From: Roseicella frigidaeris
GTDB lineage: Bacteria > Pseudomonadota > Alphaproteobacteria > Acetobacterales > Acetobacteraceae
Length of the DNA: 64,000 bases
Assembly: GCF_003258945.1 (NCBI RefSeq)
Contig: NZ_QLIX01000007.1
Coordinates: 124,001-188,000, forward strand
Direction: 5' to 3'
Part shown: positions 16,841 to 26,381 of the stretch, in pieces
Numbering within the stretch: position 1 is the stretch's first letter
Layout: each line of letters opens with the position of its first letter
The notes under the pieces: generated by a model
The model's database searches: none
Seen by the model: the letters and a program-made list of their open reading frames with translations, nothing else
What the model was told of the DNA's origin: nothing
Position numbers and translations under genes: made by a program

Positions 16841-18061
16841 ATGCATGTCCTGATCGTCGGCGGCGGGATCGGCGGCCTTACCCTCGCCCTGATGCTGCAG
16901 CAGCGCGGCATCGCCTGCACGGTGCTGGAGGCGGCGCCGGAGGTGCGGGAGCTCGGCGTGGGCATCAACACCCTGCCGCATTGCGTCGCGGAGTGGGAGG
17001 CGCTCGGCCTGCTGCCGGAGCTCGACCGCATCGCCATCCGCACGCGCGAGCTGCGCTACCTGAACCATCTCGGCCAGATCCTGTGGCAGGAGCCCCGCGG
17101 CCTGCATGCCGGGCATGCGCTGCCGCAATTCTCCACCCATCGCGGTCGGCTGCACGGCATGCTCTGGCGCGCCGCCGAGGCGCGGCTGCCGGCGGGGGCG
17201 CTGCGCACCGGGCACCGCCTCGCCGCGGTCGAGCAGGATGCCACGGGCGTCACCGCACGCTTCGCCACGGGGACGGGCCATGAGGTGCTGCGCGGCGAGG
17301 TGCTGGTCGGTGCCGACGGCATCCATTCGGCGCTGCGGGCGATGCTGCACCCGGCCGATGCCGGCATCCGCTGGCAGGGCGTGATGATGTGGCGCGGGGC
17401 GCTGGACTGGCCCGCCTATGAGACCGGCGACGTCATGTTCATCGCCGGCGACCTGAAGACCAAGCTCGTCTTCTATCCCGTCGGCCCCGGCAGCACGCCG
17501 GAGCGCCGGCTGACCAACTGGGTCGTCTATTCCCGCCTGGCGACGGGCGAGAGGCCGCCGCCGCAGCGCGAGGACTGGTCGCGGCCCGGCCGGCTCGAGG
17601 ATGTGCTGCCGCTGGCGCAGCGGCTGAAGTTGCCCTTCCTCGATGTGGAGGCGCTGGTCCGCGCCTCGCCGCAGCGGCTGGAATATCCGATGTGCGACCG
17701 CGACCCGCTGCCCTGGTGGAGCGAGGGGCGGGTGACGCTGCTCGGCGACGCGGCGCATGCGATGTACCCGGTCGGCTCCAACGGCGCCTCGCAGGCGGTG
17801 CTGGATGCGCGGGCGCTGGCCGATGCGCTGGCGGCGCAGCCCGCGGCGCAGGCGCTGAAGGCCTACGAAGCCGAGCGGCTGCCGAAGACCGCGGCGATCT
17901 GCGCCAGCAACCGCCAGGGCGGGCCGGAACGGGTGATCGACGTCTTCGGCGAGCTGGCGCCGGAGGGCTTCGGGCGGATCGAGGAGGTGATCCCGCCCGA
18001 GGATGTCGCGGCCATCGTCCGCGGTTATGCCCAGCTCGCCGGCTTCGCCCTGTCGCGGTGA
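16841..18061 (+). CDS. FAD-dependent aromatic monooxygenase (PHBH family)
   Basis: A 406-residue class A flavoprotein monooxygenase. The FAD motif GGGIGG is at residues 7-12, the DG motif is GADGIHSALR, and the GD motif is TLLGDAAHAMYPVGSNGASQAVLDA. These enzymes hydroxylate aromatic acids or phenazine- and salicylate-like substrates using NAD(P)H. The substrate is unknown; position just downstream of the bifunctional monooxygenase suggests another step on an aminobenzoate, kynurenine-derived or salicylate-type compound. GGGGAGG lies at 16828-16834; the ATG at 16841 fits its spacing better than the in-frame ATG at 16835. It converges with the cupin gene, 10 bp away. Confidence 0.88.
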   Translation: MHVLIVGGGIGGLTLALMLQQRGIACTVLEAAPEVRELGVGINTLPHCVAEWEALGLLPELDRIAIRTRELRYLNHLGQILWQEPRGLHAGHALPQFSTHRGRLHGMLWRAAEARLPAGALRTGHRLAAVEQDATGVTARFATGTGHEVLRGEVLVGADGIHSALRAMLHPADAGIRWQGVMMWRGALDWPAYETGDVMFIAGDLKTKLVFYPVGPGSTPERRLTNWVVYSRLATGERPPPQREDWSRPGRLEDVLPLAQRLKLPFLDVEALVRASPQRLEYPMCDRDPLPWWSEGRVTLLGDAAHAMYPVGSNGASQAVLDARALADALAAQPAAQALKAYEAERLPKTAAICASNRQGGPERVIDVFGELAPEGFGRIEEVIPPEDVAAIVRGYAQLAGFALSR

Positions 18062-18071
18062 CGCCTCCTCC

Positions 18072-18524
18072 TCACCCCGGTGGGGGGAGGAAGTCCACCT
18101 CATGCGCCTTGGAGAGCCGCACCACCTCCTCCACATCGGTGAGGTCGTGCAGCGACCGGAACAGGTCGTGCAGCTTGCGGGCCGGGGTCACCCAGAAGAA
18201 GGCGCGGGCCGGCGCCCCGCTCTCGTTGAAATAGCCATGCATGATGCCGCGCGGCATGCGCACCAGGTCGCCGGCCGAGGCGTGGTGCGTCTGCCCGTCG
18301 AGGATCAGCTTCCAGGTCCCTTCCAGCATCAGGATGTATTCGTCCTGCGTGGGATGGATGTGCGGCGGCACGAAGGTGCCGGGCGGGCTCACCGCCTCGA
18401 AGGCGAAGCTGTCGCCGGTCGATTGCTTCGGGTAGTAGGTCTGGCCGAGGATGTTCCAGACCGTGCCCTCGGCGCCGTCGAAGCCGGTGCCGGCGCGGGT
18501 GATGCCCGGGATCTCCGCTGTCAT
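18072..18524 (-). CDS. Cupin-domain protein
   Basis: A 150-residue single-cupin protein. The metal-binding motif 1 is PPHIHPTQDEYILMLEG (His-x-His and a downstream Glu), and motif 2 is DLVRMPRGIMHGYFN with its His, so a mononuclear metal site is likely. It could be a small dioxygenase or isomerase, or a sensory cupin. It is the last gene of the liv operon (15 bp after livF), which links it to use of the imported compound. No more specific function can be read. Confidence 0.82.
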   Translation of the reverse strand: MTAEIPGITRAGTGFDGAEGTVWNILGQTYYPKQSTGDSFAFEAVSPPGTFVPPHIHPTQDEYILMLEGTWKLILDGQTHHASAGDLVRMPRGIMHGYFNESGAPARAFFWVTPARKLHDLFRSLHDLTDVEEVVRLSKAHEVDFLPPPG

Positions 18525-18539
18525 GGTGCTGCCCCTTCC

Positions 18540-19255
<716 letters not shown>

Positions 19256-19256
<1 letters not shown>

Positions 19257-20011
19257 CAAGCCGCCTCGTCCTCGCCGAGATAGGCGACGCGGACCGCCGG
19301 ATCGGCCCGGATCGCCGCCGGCGCGCCGCTCGCCAGCAGCCGCCCTTGCACCAGCACCGAGACGCGGTCGGCGAGGGCGAAGACGGCGGCCATGTCGTGC
19401 TCCACCAGCAGGATGGCGTAGCGCCCGCGCAACCCCTGCAGCAGGGCGACGAGGCGCTCGGCCTCCTCCGGCCCGGTGCCGGCGAGCGGCTCGTCGAGCA
19501 GCAGCAGCCGTGGTTGCATGGCCAGGGCGATGGCGAGCTCGAGCTGCCGCCGCTCGCCATGCGAGAGCGCCGCGGCCGGCACCGCGGCGCGACCGGCGAG
19601 GCCGGTCTGCGCCAGCGCCGCCATGGCGGCCTCGTTGAGCATTGCCTCGGCCGCCGCCGGCCGGAGGAAGCGGAAGGAGGAGCCGCTGCGCCCCTGCACC
19701 GCGAGCGCGACATTCTCGAGGGCCGAGAAGCCGGGCAGCACGGAGGTGATCTGGAAGCTGCGCGCCAGGCCGAGCCGCGCCCGGCGCGCCAGCGGCAGCC
19801 CGGTGACATCCTGGCCGGCGAAGAGCACGCGGCCGGCATCCGGCCGCAGCGTGCCGCTTACCTGGTGGATCAGCGTCGTCTTGCCGGCGCCGTTCGGGCC
19901 GATGACGGCGTGGATCTCGCCCGGCGCGACGGCGAGCGAGACGGCATCGGTCACCGTCAGCCCACCGAAGCGCTTGCGCAGCCCATCGAGGCGCAGCACC
20001 GGCTCAACCAT
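19256..20011 (-). CDS. livG: Branched-chain-type ABC transporter ATPase LivG
   Basis: A 251-residue ATPase of the LivG type. Walker A is GPNGAGKTT (38-46), Walker B is LLLLDEPLAG, and the signature is the divergent LSHGERRQLELA in place of LSGGQ, which is seen in some Liv-type ATPases. The switch histidine region is LLVEHDMAAVF. ATG 20011 begins MVEPVLRLDG and overlaps the livM stop by 8 bp; an in-frame start 18 bp upstream is possible. It is part of the operon SBP-livH-livM-livG-livF-cupin. Confidence 0.92.
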
Positions 20012-20954
20012 GGCGGCGCGTCCCGGCAAGCTGCGCCGGCAGGCCGACCAGCCCGCCGCGCAGGAACAGTACGGCGAGCACCAGCAGCGGGCCGAGCAGC
20101 AGCCGCCAATGCGGTGTCAGATGCCCGAGCCCTTCCTCCAGCAGCAGCAGGGCGAGCGCGCCGAGCACCGCCCCGAAGGGGCTGCCGAGGCCGCCGAGGA
20201 TGACCATGAACAGCAGCTCGCCCGAGCGCTGCCAGGCGAGGAAGGAGGGGGCGACGAACTCGGTCGCATTGGCCAGCAGGAAGCCGGCGAGCCCGGCCAT
20301 GCCGCCGGCGATGCCATAGGCGAGGAGACGGTAGGGATAGGGGGAGAAGCCCACCGCCTGCACGCGCAGCGGGTTCTCCCGCGCCGCCCGCAGCACCCGC
20401 CCGAAGCGCGAGGCCAGCAGCAGGTGGCAGAACAGGAAGGCGCCGGCCAGCAGGGCGAGGCAGAGGTAATGGAAGCCCAGCCGGTTCTCCAGCCAGCGCC
20501 CGCCGGCCAGGGTGCTGCGGGCGTAGAGCGTGTAGCCGTCATCGCCGCCATAGAAGGCGAGGGAGGCGGCGGTGAAGAAAGCCATCTGCCCGAAGGCGAG
20601 GGTGATCATGATGAAGGGCACGCCGGCGGTGCGCAGCGCGACCGCGCCGGTGAGCAGCGCGAAGAGCGCCGCGGCGCCGATCGCCGCCGGCGCGACCACC
20701 AAGGCCTCGGTGATCCGCGCCTCGTCCAGCGCCACCACCGCATAGGCGCCGATGCCGAGCATGGCGGCATGGCCGAGGCTGACCAGCCCGGCACCGCCCA
20801 CCACCAGCCAGAGCGAGAGGGCGGCGAGGCCGAGGATCATGCCGCGCGCCAGCAGGGTCATCATCCAGCCCTCGCCGAGGCCTAGGAAGGGCGCGGCCGC
20901 CAGCAGGGCGAAGAGCAGGAGCGGCAGGGTGGCGGCGCGCCGCGATGCCGGCAC
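20004..20954 (-). CDS. livM: Branched-chain-type ABC permease LivM
   Basis: A 316-residue inner-membrane permease with about nine to ten hydrophobic segments. LivM features include SLGHAAMLGIGAYAVV near residue 55 and the EAA-like cytoplasmic loop ENPLRVQAVGFSPYPYRLLAYGIAGGMAGLAG near residue 185. The start is GTG at 20954, 3 bp after the livH stop; no ATG fits as well. It forms the membrane channel with LivH. Confidence 0.92.
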   Translation of the reverse strand: MPASRRAATLPLLLFALLAAAPFLGLGEGWMMTLLARGMILGLAALSLWLVVGGAGLVSLGHAAMLGIGAYAVVALDEARITEALVVAPAAIGAAALFALLTGAVALRTAGVPFIMITLAFGQMAFFTAASLAFYGGDDGYTLYARSTLAGGRWLENRLGFHYLCLALLAGAFLFCHLLLASRFGRVLRAARENPLRVQAVGFSPYPYRLLAYGIAGGMAGLAGFLLANATEFVAPSFLAWQRSGELLFMVILGGLGSPFGAVLGALALLLLEEGLGHLTPHWRLLLGPLLVLAVLFLRGGLVGLPAQLAGTRRHG

Positions 20955-20957
20955 GCC

Positions 20958-21881
20958 TCAACCCGCCCGGGCCGGGAACAGACCGCGCGGCCGCACCGCG
21001 AGGATCAGCGCCATGGCGATGTAGACCAGCATGGAGCCGATCGAGGCCCCGGCCTGCCGCGCCGGCGAGGGCGCGAGGACCAGCCGCATCAGGTCCGGCA
21101 GCAGCGAGCGGCCCAGCACCTCCACCAGCCCGACCAGCAGCGCCGCAAGGAAAGCCCCGCGCACGCTGCCGATGCCGCCGATGACGATGACGACGAAGGC
21201 GAGGATCAGCACCGAATCGCCCATGCCCGGCTCGACCGAGAGGATGGGCGCCGCCATCGCCCCGGCGAAGCCGGCCAGCATGGCGCCGAGGCCGAAGACC
21301 AGCAGGAAGAGCCGCCCGGTATCGACGCCGAGCGCCGCCAGCATCGGCCGGTTGCTGGCGCCGGCCCGCAGCAGCGCGCCGGCCCTTGTATGCTCGACCA
21401 GCAGCCAGAGCAGCCCGGCCGTGGCGAGGCCGGCGGCGAGGATCGCCAGGCGGTAGAGCGGGTATTGCAGCCCCGGCATCAGCGTGACGCCGCCCTCCAG
21501 CAGCGCCGGGGTTGCGACCTGCAGCGGTGCGCTGCCCCAGAGCAGCGTCACCGCCTCGTTCAGGGTGAGGATGACGCCGAAGGTGGCCAGCACCTGCGCC
21601 AGGTGGTCGCGGTCGTAGAGATGCCGGAAGACGAGGAGTTCCAGCAGCAGGCCACAGGCGAGCGTCGCCGGCAGGGCGAGCAGCAGGCCGAGCCAGAAGC
21701 TGCCCGTCGCCGCGGCGAGGCTGGCGCCGAGATAGGCGCCCAGCATGTACTGCACGCCATGCGCGAGGTTGATGACATCCATCACCCCGAAGACCAGGGT
21801 GAGGCCGGCCGCGACGAGGAAGAGGAGGATGCCGAATTGCAGGCCGTTCAGCGCCTGCACCAGCAGAAGCTGCGCCGTCAT
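20958..21881 (-). CDS. livH: Branched-chain-type ABC permease LivH
   Basis: A 307-residue inner-membrane permease. The N-terminus QALNGLQFGILLFLVAAGLTLVFGVMDVINLAHG is diagnostic for LivH, and the late segment VILAFVVIVIGGIGSVRGAFLAALLVGLVEVLG holds the conserved loop. ATG 21881 was chosen because it begins just before this block; the open frame upstream belongs to the shadow of the binding-protein gene. It is spaced 10 bp from the binding-protein stop. Confidence 0.93.
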   Translation of the reverse strand: MTAQLLLVQALNGLQFGILLFLVAAGLTLVFGVMDVINLAHGVQYMLGAYLGASLAAATGSFWLGLLLALPATLACGLLLELLVFRHLYDRDHLAQVLATFGVILTLNEAVTLLWGSAPLQVATPALLEGGVTLMPGLQYPLYRLAILAAGLATAGLLWLLVEHTRAGALLRAGASNRPMLAALGVDTGRLFLLVFGLGAMLAGFAGAMAAPILSVEPGMGDSVLILAFVVIVIGGIGSVRGAFLAALLVGLVEVLGRSLLPDLMRLVLAPSPARQAGASIGSMLVYIAMALILAVRPRGLFPARAG

Positions 21882-21891
21882 GCCGCGGCCG

Positions 21892-23073
21892 TCAGCGCAT
21901 GCGGCACTCGGCGGCCCAGGGATCGGTGTCGTTCTCCAGCACCTTGCGCACCGTCTCGGTCTGGAACTTGCCATCCGGCCGCTTCGCCACCTGGCAGAGC
22001 CAGAAATCCTGCACCGGGTAGTGGTTGGCGCCGAATTTGAAGTTGCCGCGGACCGATTGGAACTCGGCGGCGCGAATCGCCGCGCGCAGGCCATCCTTGT
22101 CGGCGAGACTGCCGCCGGTCTTGCGGATGGCGCTGTCGAGCAGCAGGACCGCATCGTAGCTCTGCGCCGCATAGCTGCCGGGCACGTAGCCGTAGGCGGC
22201 CTCGAAATCCGCGACGAAGCGACGGTTGGCGGCATTGTCCATGTTCGGCGCCCAGGGCGCGGCGGAATAGAAGCCGACCGCCGCCTCGCCCTGCGCCGGC
22301 AGAGTCGCCTCGTCCACCGTGAAGGTCGAGAGGAAGGGGATGCTGGCGAGACCGGCCTGGCGGTACTGCCGCACCAGGTTCACCCCGAGCCCGCCCGGCA
22401 TGAAGGTGAAGATGGCATCCGGCTTCGACGCCGCGATCTTCGCCAGCTCGGCGGAGAAATCGAGCTGGTTGAGCGGCACATAGACCTCGTCCACCACCTC
22501 GCCCTTGAAGCGGCTCTTGAAGCCCGCCGCGGCGTCGCGCCCGGCCTGGTAGTTCGGCGTCATGACGAAGACGCGGCCGTATTTGCTGTCGGTCGCCGCT
22601 TGGCCCATGACGGAATGGACCTGGTCGTTGTTGTAGGAGGTGGTGAAGAAATACGGGTTGCAGCCGCGCCCGGCGAAGGTCGAGGGCCCGGCATTGGTCG
22701 AGATGAGGAAGGTGTTCGTCTCGGTCACCGGCCGCATGATGGCGGCCAGGATGTTGGAGAAGACGACGCCGGCGACGATATCGACCTTGTCGCGCTCCAG
22801 CGCCGCCCGCACCTTGGTGACGGCGACCTCCGGCCGCAGCTCGTCATCGATCATCACCACCTCGGCCGGCAGGCCGCCGAGCTTGCCCCCGGTGTGCTTC
22901 AGCCCCTGCAGGAAGCCGTCCCGAAGCTGCGTGCCGAGCGCCGCCTGCGGCCCGGTCTGCACCGCGACGAGGCCGATCTTCACGCCCGCGGCCTGGGCCC
23001 GGGCGCGGATCGCCGGCAGCGCCAGGGGTCCCGCCGCCGCAACGCCCAGCACTGCGCGCCTGCCGATCGCCAT
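21892..23073 (-). CDS. Liv-type periplasmic substrate-binding protein
   Basis: A 393-residue binding protein of the branched-chain amino acid/aromatic acid type (peripla_BP_6). The N-terminus GRRAVLGVAAAGPLALP, ending in ARAQA, is a twin-arginine-like signal peptide, so Tat export is likely. The mature start VKIGLVAVQTGPQAALGTQLRDG and the later FFTTSYNNDQVHSVMGQAA fit the family. ATG 23073 has GGAGGGG at suitable spacing; a longer start at 23115 would lie inside the operator-like motif. It heads the importer operon. Context suggests that it binds kynurenine, anthranilate or another aromatic acid. Confidence 0.9.
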   Translation of the reverse strand: MAIGRRAVLGVAAAGPLALPAIRARAQAAGVKIGLVAVQTGPQAALGTQLRDGFLQGLKHTGGKLGGLPAEVVMIDDELRPEVAVTKVRAALERDKVDIVAGVVFSNILAAIMRPVTETNTFLISTNAGPSTFAGRGCNPYFFTTSYNNDQVHSVMGQAATDSKYGRVFVMTPNYQAGRDAAAGFKSRFKGEVVDEVYVPLNQLDFSAELAKIAASKPDAIFTFMPGGLGVNLVRQYRQAGLASIPFLSTFTVDEATLPAQGEAAVGFYSAAPWAPNMDNAANRRFVADFEAAYGYVPGSYAAQSYDAVLLLDSAIRKTGGSLADKDGLRAAIRAAEFQSVRGNFKFGANHYPVQDFWLCQVAKRPDGKFQTETVRKVLENDTDPWAAECRMR

Positions 23074-23098
23074 GCCCATCCCCTCCGTCCGCGTGACG

Positions 23099-23118
23099 AT
23101 TAGTTTAGGCTTCAAGTG
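23099..23118. promoter_or_regulatory. MarR-type operator-like motif, copy D
   Basis: ATTAGTTTAGGCTTCAAGTG lies in the 45-bp gap between the formamidase-like gene and the importer operon, 25 bp before the binding-protein start codon. It carries the exact core TAGTTTAGGCTTCAAG and so ties the importer to the same regulon as the ligase and monooxygenase operons. Confidence 0.6.
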
Positions 23119-23928
23119 TCACCGGACCGCAAGGGCCATGGCGCCCAGGCGGCGCGAGAGGCCGCTTTCCGGCTCGGCGAGCGGCGCGATGACGGTGAAA
23201 TGATCGCGCGCCGGCAATTCCTCCGAGGTCCCGCCCCAGGCGGCGGCGAAGTCGCGCGTCTGCCGGCGGAACTCGCCGCTCTCCGCGCCGCCGACCACGG
23301 CATGCAACGCGCCGCCAGGGGGCGGCAGGAAGCGCGGCGAGAGCCGGCGCGCCTCCTCCGGCGTCAGGCGCAGCGCGGCGGCGATCGTCGTCGGCAGCAG
23401 CGGCTCCAGCTCGAAGACGCCCGAGATCGGCACTCCGGCGGGAACGAGATCGGGCGGCAGCCGGGGATCGCGCGCGCGCCAGTCCGTCGCCATCAGCATC
23501 GCCGTCAGATGGCCGCCGGCGGAATGGCCGCTCGCCAGCAGGCGCCGCCCGCTGCGGCGATGCAGCAGCAGCGCCGCCGCGCGCATCTGCTCGAGGATGG
23601 TGGAAAGCGTCACCTGCGGGCAGAGGTCGTAGGAGGGAATGGCGAGCGCCACGCCCTGCGTCAGCACCCCTCGCGCCAGATGCGAGAAGAAGCCGCGGTC
23701 CAGCGACTGCCAGTAGCCACCATGGATGAAGAGGGCGATGGGCCAGTCCTCGCCGGGGCCGGGGCGGAAGAGGTCGAGCCGCTCCCGCTCCCCCGGGCCA
23801 TAGGACAGGCCGAGCTCGGCCTCCGGCCATTGCGCGCGGAAGGCGACGGCGTCGCGCTGCCAGCCCGCGATGATCGCCGGATGCTCCGGCACCCGCGCCC
23901 GGTTGTCGTATTCCACCTGTGCGTCCAT
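23119..23928 (-). CDS. Alpha/beta hydrolase, kynurenine formamidase-like
   Basis: A 269-residue alpha/beta hydrolase. The oxyanion motif HGGYW (69-73) is the one found in kynurenine formamidases of the esterase/lipase type, and the nucleophile elbow is GHSAGGH with Ser136. A C-terminal RDHFTVI offers the catalytic His. The predicted reaction is N-formylkynurenine to kynurenine plus formate, filling the gap between the dioxygenase and kynureninase-like enzymes encoded 14 kb away. Another carboxylester substrate is possible. It follows the CoA-transferase gene by 40 bp and may belong to the citE-like/caiB-like operon. Confidence 0.78.
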   Translation of the reverse strand: MDAQVEYDNRARVPEHPAIIAGWQRDAVAFRAQWPEAELGLSYGPGERERLDLFRPGPGEDWPIALFIHGGYWQSLDRGFFSHLARGVLTQGVALAIPSYDLCPQVTLSTILEQMRAAALLLHRRSGRRLLASGHSAGGHLTAMLMATDWRARDPRLPPDLVPAGVPISGVFELEPLLPTTIAAALRLTPEEARRLSPRFLPPPGGALHAVVGGAESGEFRRQTRDFAAAWGGTSEELPARDHFTVIAPLAEPESGLSRRLGAMALAVR

Positions 23929-23968
23929 CGCGCCATTGCAGCGCCGGGGCGCCGTGCCGGCAAGCCGT

Positions 23969-25186
23969 TCAGATCGCACCGTCCCGGCGCAGGGCGGCGA
24001 TCGCCTCGGCCGCGAGACCGAGTCGGTCCCGCAGCACTGCCTCGGTATCCGCGCCCCGGGCCCGGCCGGCATGGCGCAGTGTGGCGGGCGTCGCGGTCAG
24101 GCGCGGCACCGGCGCCGGCAGCACCAGCTCCCCGACACGCGGATCGAGCAGCCGCAGCAGGTTGCCGCGGGCGGCGACATGCGGATCGGCGAAGATATCG
24201 GCGATGCTGTTGATCGGCCCCCAGGGCACGCCGGCCGCGTCGCAGGCGGCGCCGAGTTCCTCCATGCTCAGCCCCGCCGCCCAGTCGGCGACCAGGCCGT
24301 TCACCTCGCCGCGGGCGGCGATGCGCTGCGCCGTGGTGGCGAAGCGCTCCGGCCCGGCGAGGTCCGGCTTGCCCATCGCCTCGGCCAATCTCGCAAAAAT
24401 CTTGTCGCTGGTGCAGGCGATGGCGACCCAGCGGCCCTCCGCGGTCTGCCAATGGCCATGCGGCACCACGGTCGGCACATCCGCCCCCATCCTCTCGCGC
24501 ACCACGCCATGCCGGGCATAGGCGGGGGCGGTCTCGTCGAGCAGGCGGAAGACGGCTTCGTAGAGGCCGATATCGACATCCTGGCCCCGGCCGCTGCGCT
24601 CGGCCACGCGCAGCGCCAGCATGACCCCGAGCGCGCCCCAGAGGCCGGAGAGGTAGTCGGCGAGGGAGGTCGAGCCGGGCACCACCGGCTTGCCGTCCGG
24701 CTCGCCCGCCAGGTAGCTCAGCCCGCCGAAGCCATGCGCCACCCGGGCGAAGCCGGGCAATCCGCGCTTCGGCCCGGTCTGGCCATAGGCGCTGACCCTC
24801 AGCACGACGAGGCGCGGGTTGATCTCCCGCAGGCTGTCCGGCGCAAGGCCCCATCTCTCCAGCGTGCCGGGGCGGAAATTCTCCAGCACCACATCGACCT
24901 GCGCGACCAGCCGGCGGAACAGCGCCGCCCCGTCCGGATGCCGCAGGTCGAGCGTCATGCATTGCTTGTTCCGCGCCTCGCTCAGCCAGGCGAGGGTGTC
25001 GCCGCATTCCGTCGGGGTGCCGAAGGCGCGCATCGGGTCGCCGAGCCGCGGATGCTCGATCTTCACGACCGTCGCCCCGAAATCGGCGAGGATGGTGCCG
25101 GCGAAGGGCGCGGCGAGGAAGGTGGCGATGTCGAGCACCGTGACGCCGGCCAGCGGCAGCGGCGCGGCCGCCTCCCCGGCGCTCAT
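23969..25186 (-). CDS. CaiB/BaiF-family CoA-transferase
   Basis: A 405-residue class III CoA-transferase. Family marks include PLAGVTVLDIATFLAAPFAGTILADFGATVVKIEHP at the N-terminus, KQCMTLDLRHPDG, VVLENFRPGTLERWGL and RVSAYGQTGPKRG. These enzymes move CoA between carboxylic acids without ATP (for example succinyl-CoA to a hydroxy or unsaturated acid). The acid here is unknown. It overlaps the CoA ester lyase by 4 bp (ATGA), a pairing known for dicarboxylic acid pathways such as citramalate or itaconate use. Confidence 0.9.
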   Translation of the reverse strand: MSAGEAAAPLPLAGVTVLDIATFLAAPFAGTILADFGATVVKIEHPRLGDPMRAFGTPTECGDTLAWLSEARNKQCMTLDLRHPDGAALFRRLVAQVDVVLENFRPGTLERWGLAPDSLREINPRLVVLRVSAYGQTGPKRGLPGFARVAHGFGGLSYLAGEPDGKPVVPGSTSLADYLSGLWGALGVMLALRVAERSGRGQDVDIGLYEAVFRLLDETAPAYARHGVVRERMGADVPTVVPHGHWQTAEGRWVAIACTSDKIFARLAEAMGKPDLAGPERFATTAQRIAARGEVNGLVADWAAGLSMEELGAACDAAGVPWGPINSIADIFADPHVAARGNLLRLLDPRVGELVLPAPVPRLTATPATLRHAGRARGADTEAVLRDRLGLAAEAIAALRRDGAI

Positions 25187-26124
25187 GCCGTCTCGCCCGC
25201 CTGCTGCAGGATCTCGCGCGCCATGCGCGCATGCACCGCATCCAGCATCACACCCCCCTCCCCGGCCGCGCCGGCGCCCGACGCCTCGGCCTGCGCCAGC
25301 AGCGCCAGCGCCCGCCGCGCCCATTCGACGCGTGCGGCATCGGGCCCATGCACCTCGTTGATCACCGCGACCTGGTCCGGATGGATCGCCCATTTGCCGG
25401 CATAGCCAAGGGCGCGGCCGCGCAGCGCGGCGGCGCGCAGGCCGGCCAGGTCGCGATAATCCGCATAGACCGCGTCGATCGGCAGCAGCCCCTCGGCGCG
25501 GCAGGCATTGGCGAGGCGGGCCAGCGCGTAATGCCATTGGTCGAGCACCACCGGCGGCGCGCCCGGCGCGGCACCGGGCATGGCGTAGTCCGGGTTGGGG
25601 CGCCCGACCGTGGCATCCGGCGTCCGCATCGCCGCCATGTAGTCGCCGAGGCCGAAGATCATCGTCTCCAGGCGCGGATGCGCGGCGGCGATGGCCTCGG
25701 CATGGCCGATACCGCGCGGCGTCTCGACCAGCGCGGCGATGCCGATGCGCCGGCCGGGGCCGCGCGCCGCCTCGATGCCATCGAGCAGGGCGGCGAGGAA
25801 GCGGATGTCGAAGGCATCCTCCGCCTTGGGCAGCACGATGCGGTCGAGGCGCGGGCAGGCGCTCGCCACCTCCACGATGTCGCGGTGGCACCAGGGCGTG
25901 CCGATGCCGTTGACGCGCACCGAGAGGATCCGCCCGCCCCAATCCAGGCCGTTGATCGCGGCGATGGCCTCGGCGCGGGCGGCGTCCTTCCGTTCCGCCG
26001 CCACCCCGTCCTCGAGGTCGATCACCACGGCGTCCGCCGCGCTCGCCGCGGCCTTGGCGAAGAAGCGCCCGGAGCTCGCGGGGACCGAGAGCTCGCTGCG
26101 CTGGGGGCGGGTGGCCAGGATCAT
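25183..26124 (-). CDS. HpcH/HpaI (CitE-like) CoA ester lyase
   Basis: A 313-residue TIM-barrel lyase of the citrate lyase beta-subunit/malyl-CoA lyase group. The metal-binding and substrate-binding segments are DAVVIDLEDGVAAERKDAAR, RILSVRVNG, RIVLPKAEDAFD and ALVETPRGIGHAEAIA. Such enzymes cleave 3-hydroxyacyl-CoA esters (malyl-, citramalyl- or HMG-type) to acetyl-, propionyl- or glyoxylate products. ATG 26124 gives the usual N-terminus for the family, with GAGG upstream; an in-frame ATG at 26172 is an alternative. It is the first gene of the lyase/CoA-transferase unit. Confidence 0.87.
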   Translation of the reverse strand: MILATRPQRSELSVPASSGRFFAKAAASAADAVVIDLEDGVAAERKDAARAEAIAAINGLDWGGRILSVRVNGIGTPWCHRDIVEVASACPRLDRIVLPKAEDAFDIRFLAALLDGIEAARGPGRRIGIAALVETPRGIGHAEAIAAAHPRLETMIFGLGDYMAAMRTPDATVGRPNPDYAMPGAAPGAPPVVLDQWHYALARLANACRAEGLLPIDAVYADYRDLAGLRAAALRGRALGYAGKWAIHPDQVAVINEVHGPDAARVEWARRALALLAQAEASGAGAAGEGGVMLDAVHARMAREILQQAGETA

Positions 26125-26381
26125 GCCGGCCCTCGCTGCCGGCCAGGCCGGCGCCGATCCATCATGCGTCATCCTCCCCTGCCGCCTTGCGGCGGTCAGG
26201 AGGGATCGAAGCCCCTGCCGCGCGCTCCGGCAAGGCCAGACGAGTCCCGGGCCTCAGGACGGACCACCCTGACCGGCTGAAGATGCCTGCAGAAACCAGA
26301 CGCCGAAGCCGTTGCCGCGCCCCGGCGCCGAGGGGAAACGCCCGAACGCCCCCTCGCGCCGGGCCCTCCGGCGGCCTGCTT

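Noticed and set aside
23074-23115. Earlier start for the Liv binding protein
   Set aside because: It would begin inside operator copy D and put charged residues before the Tat-like leader; 23073 has a proper ribosome site.
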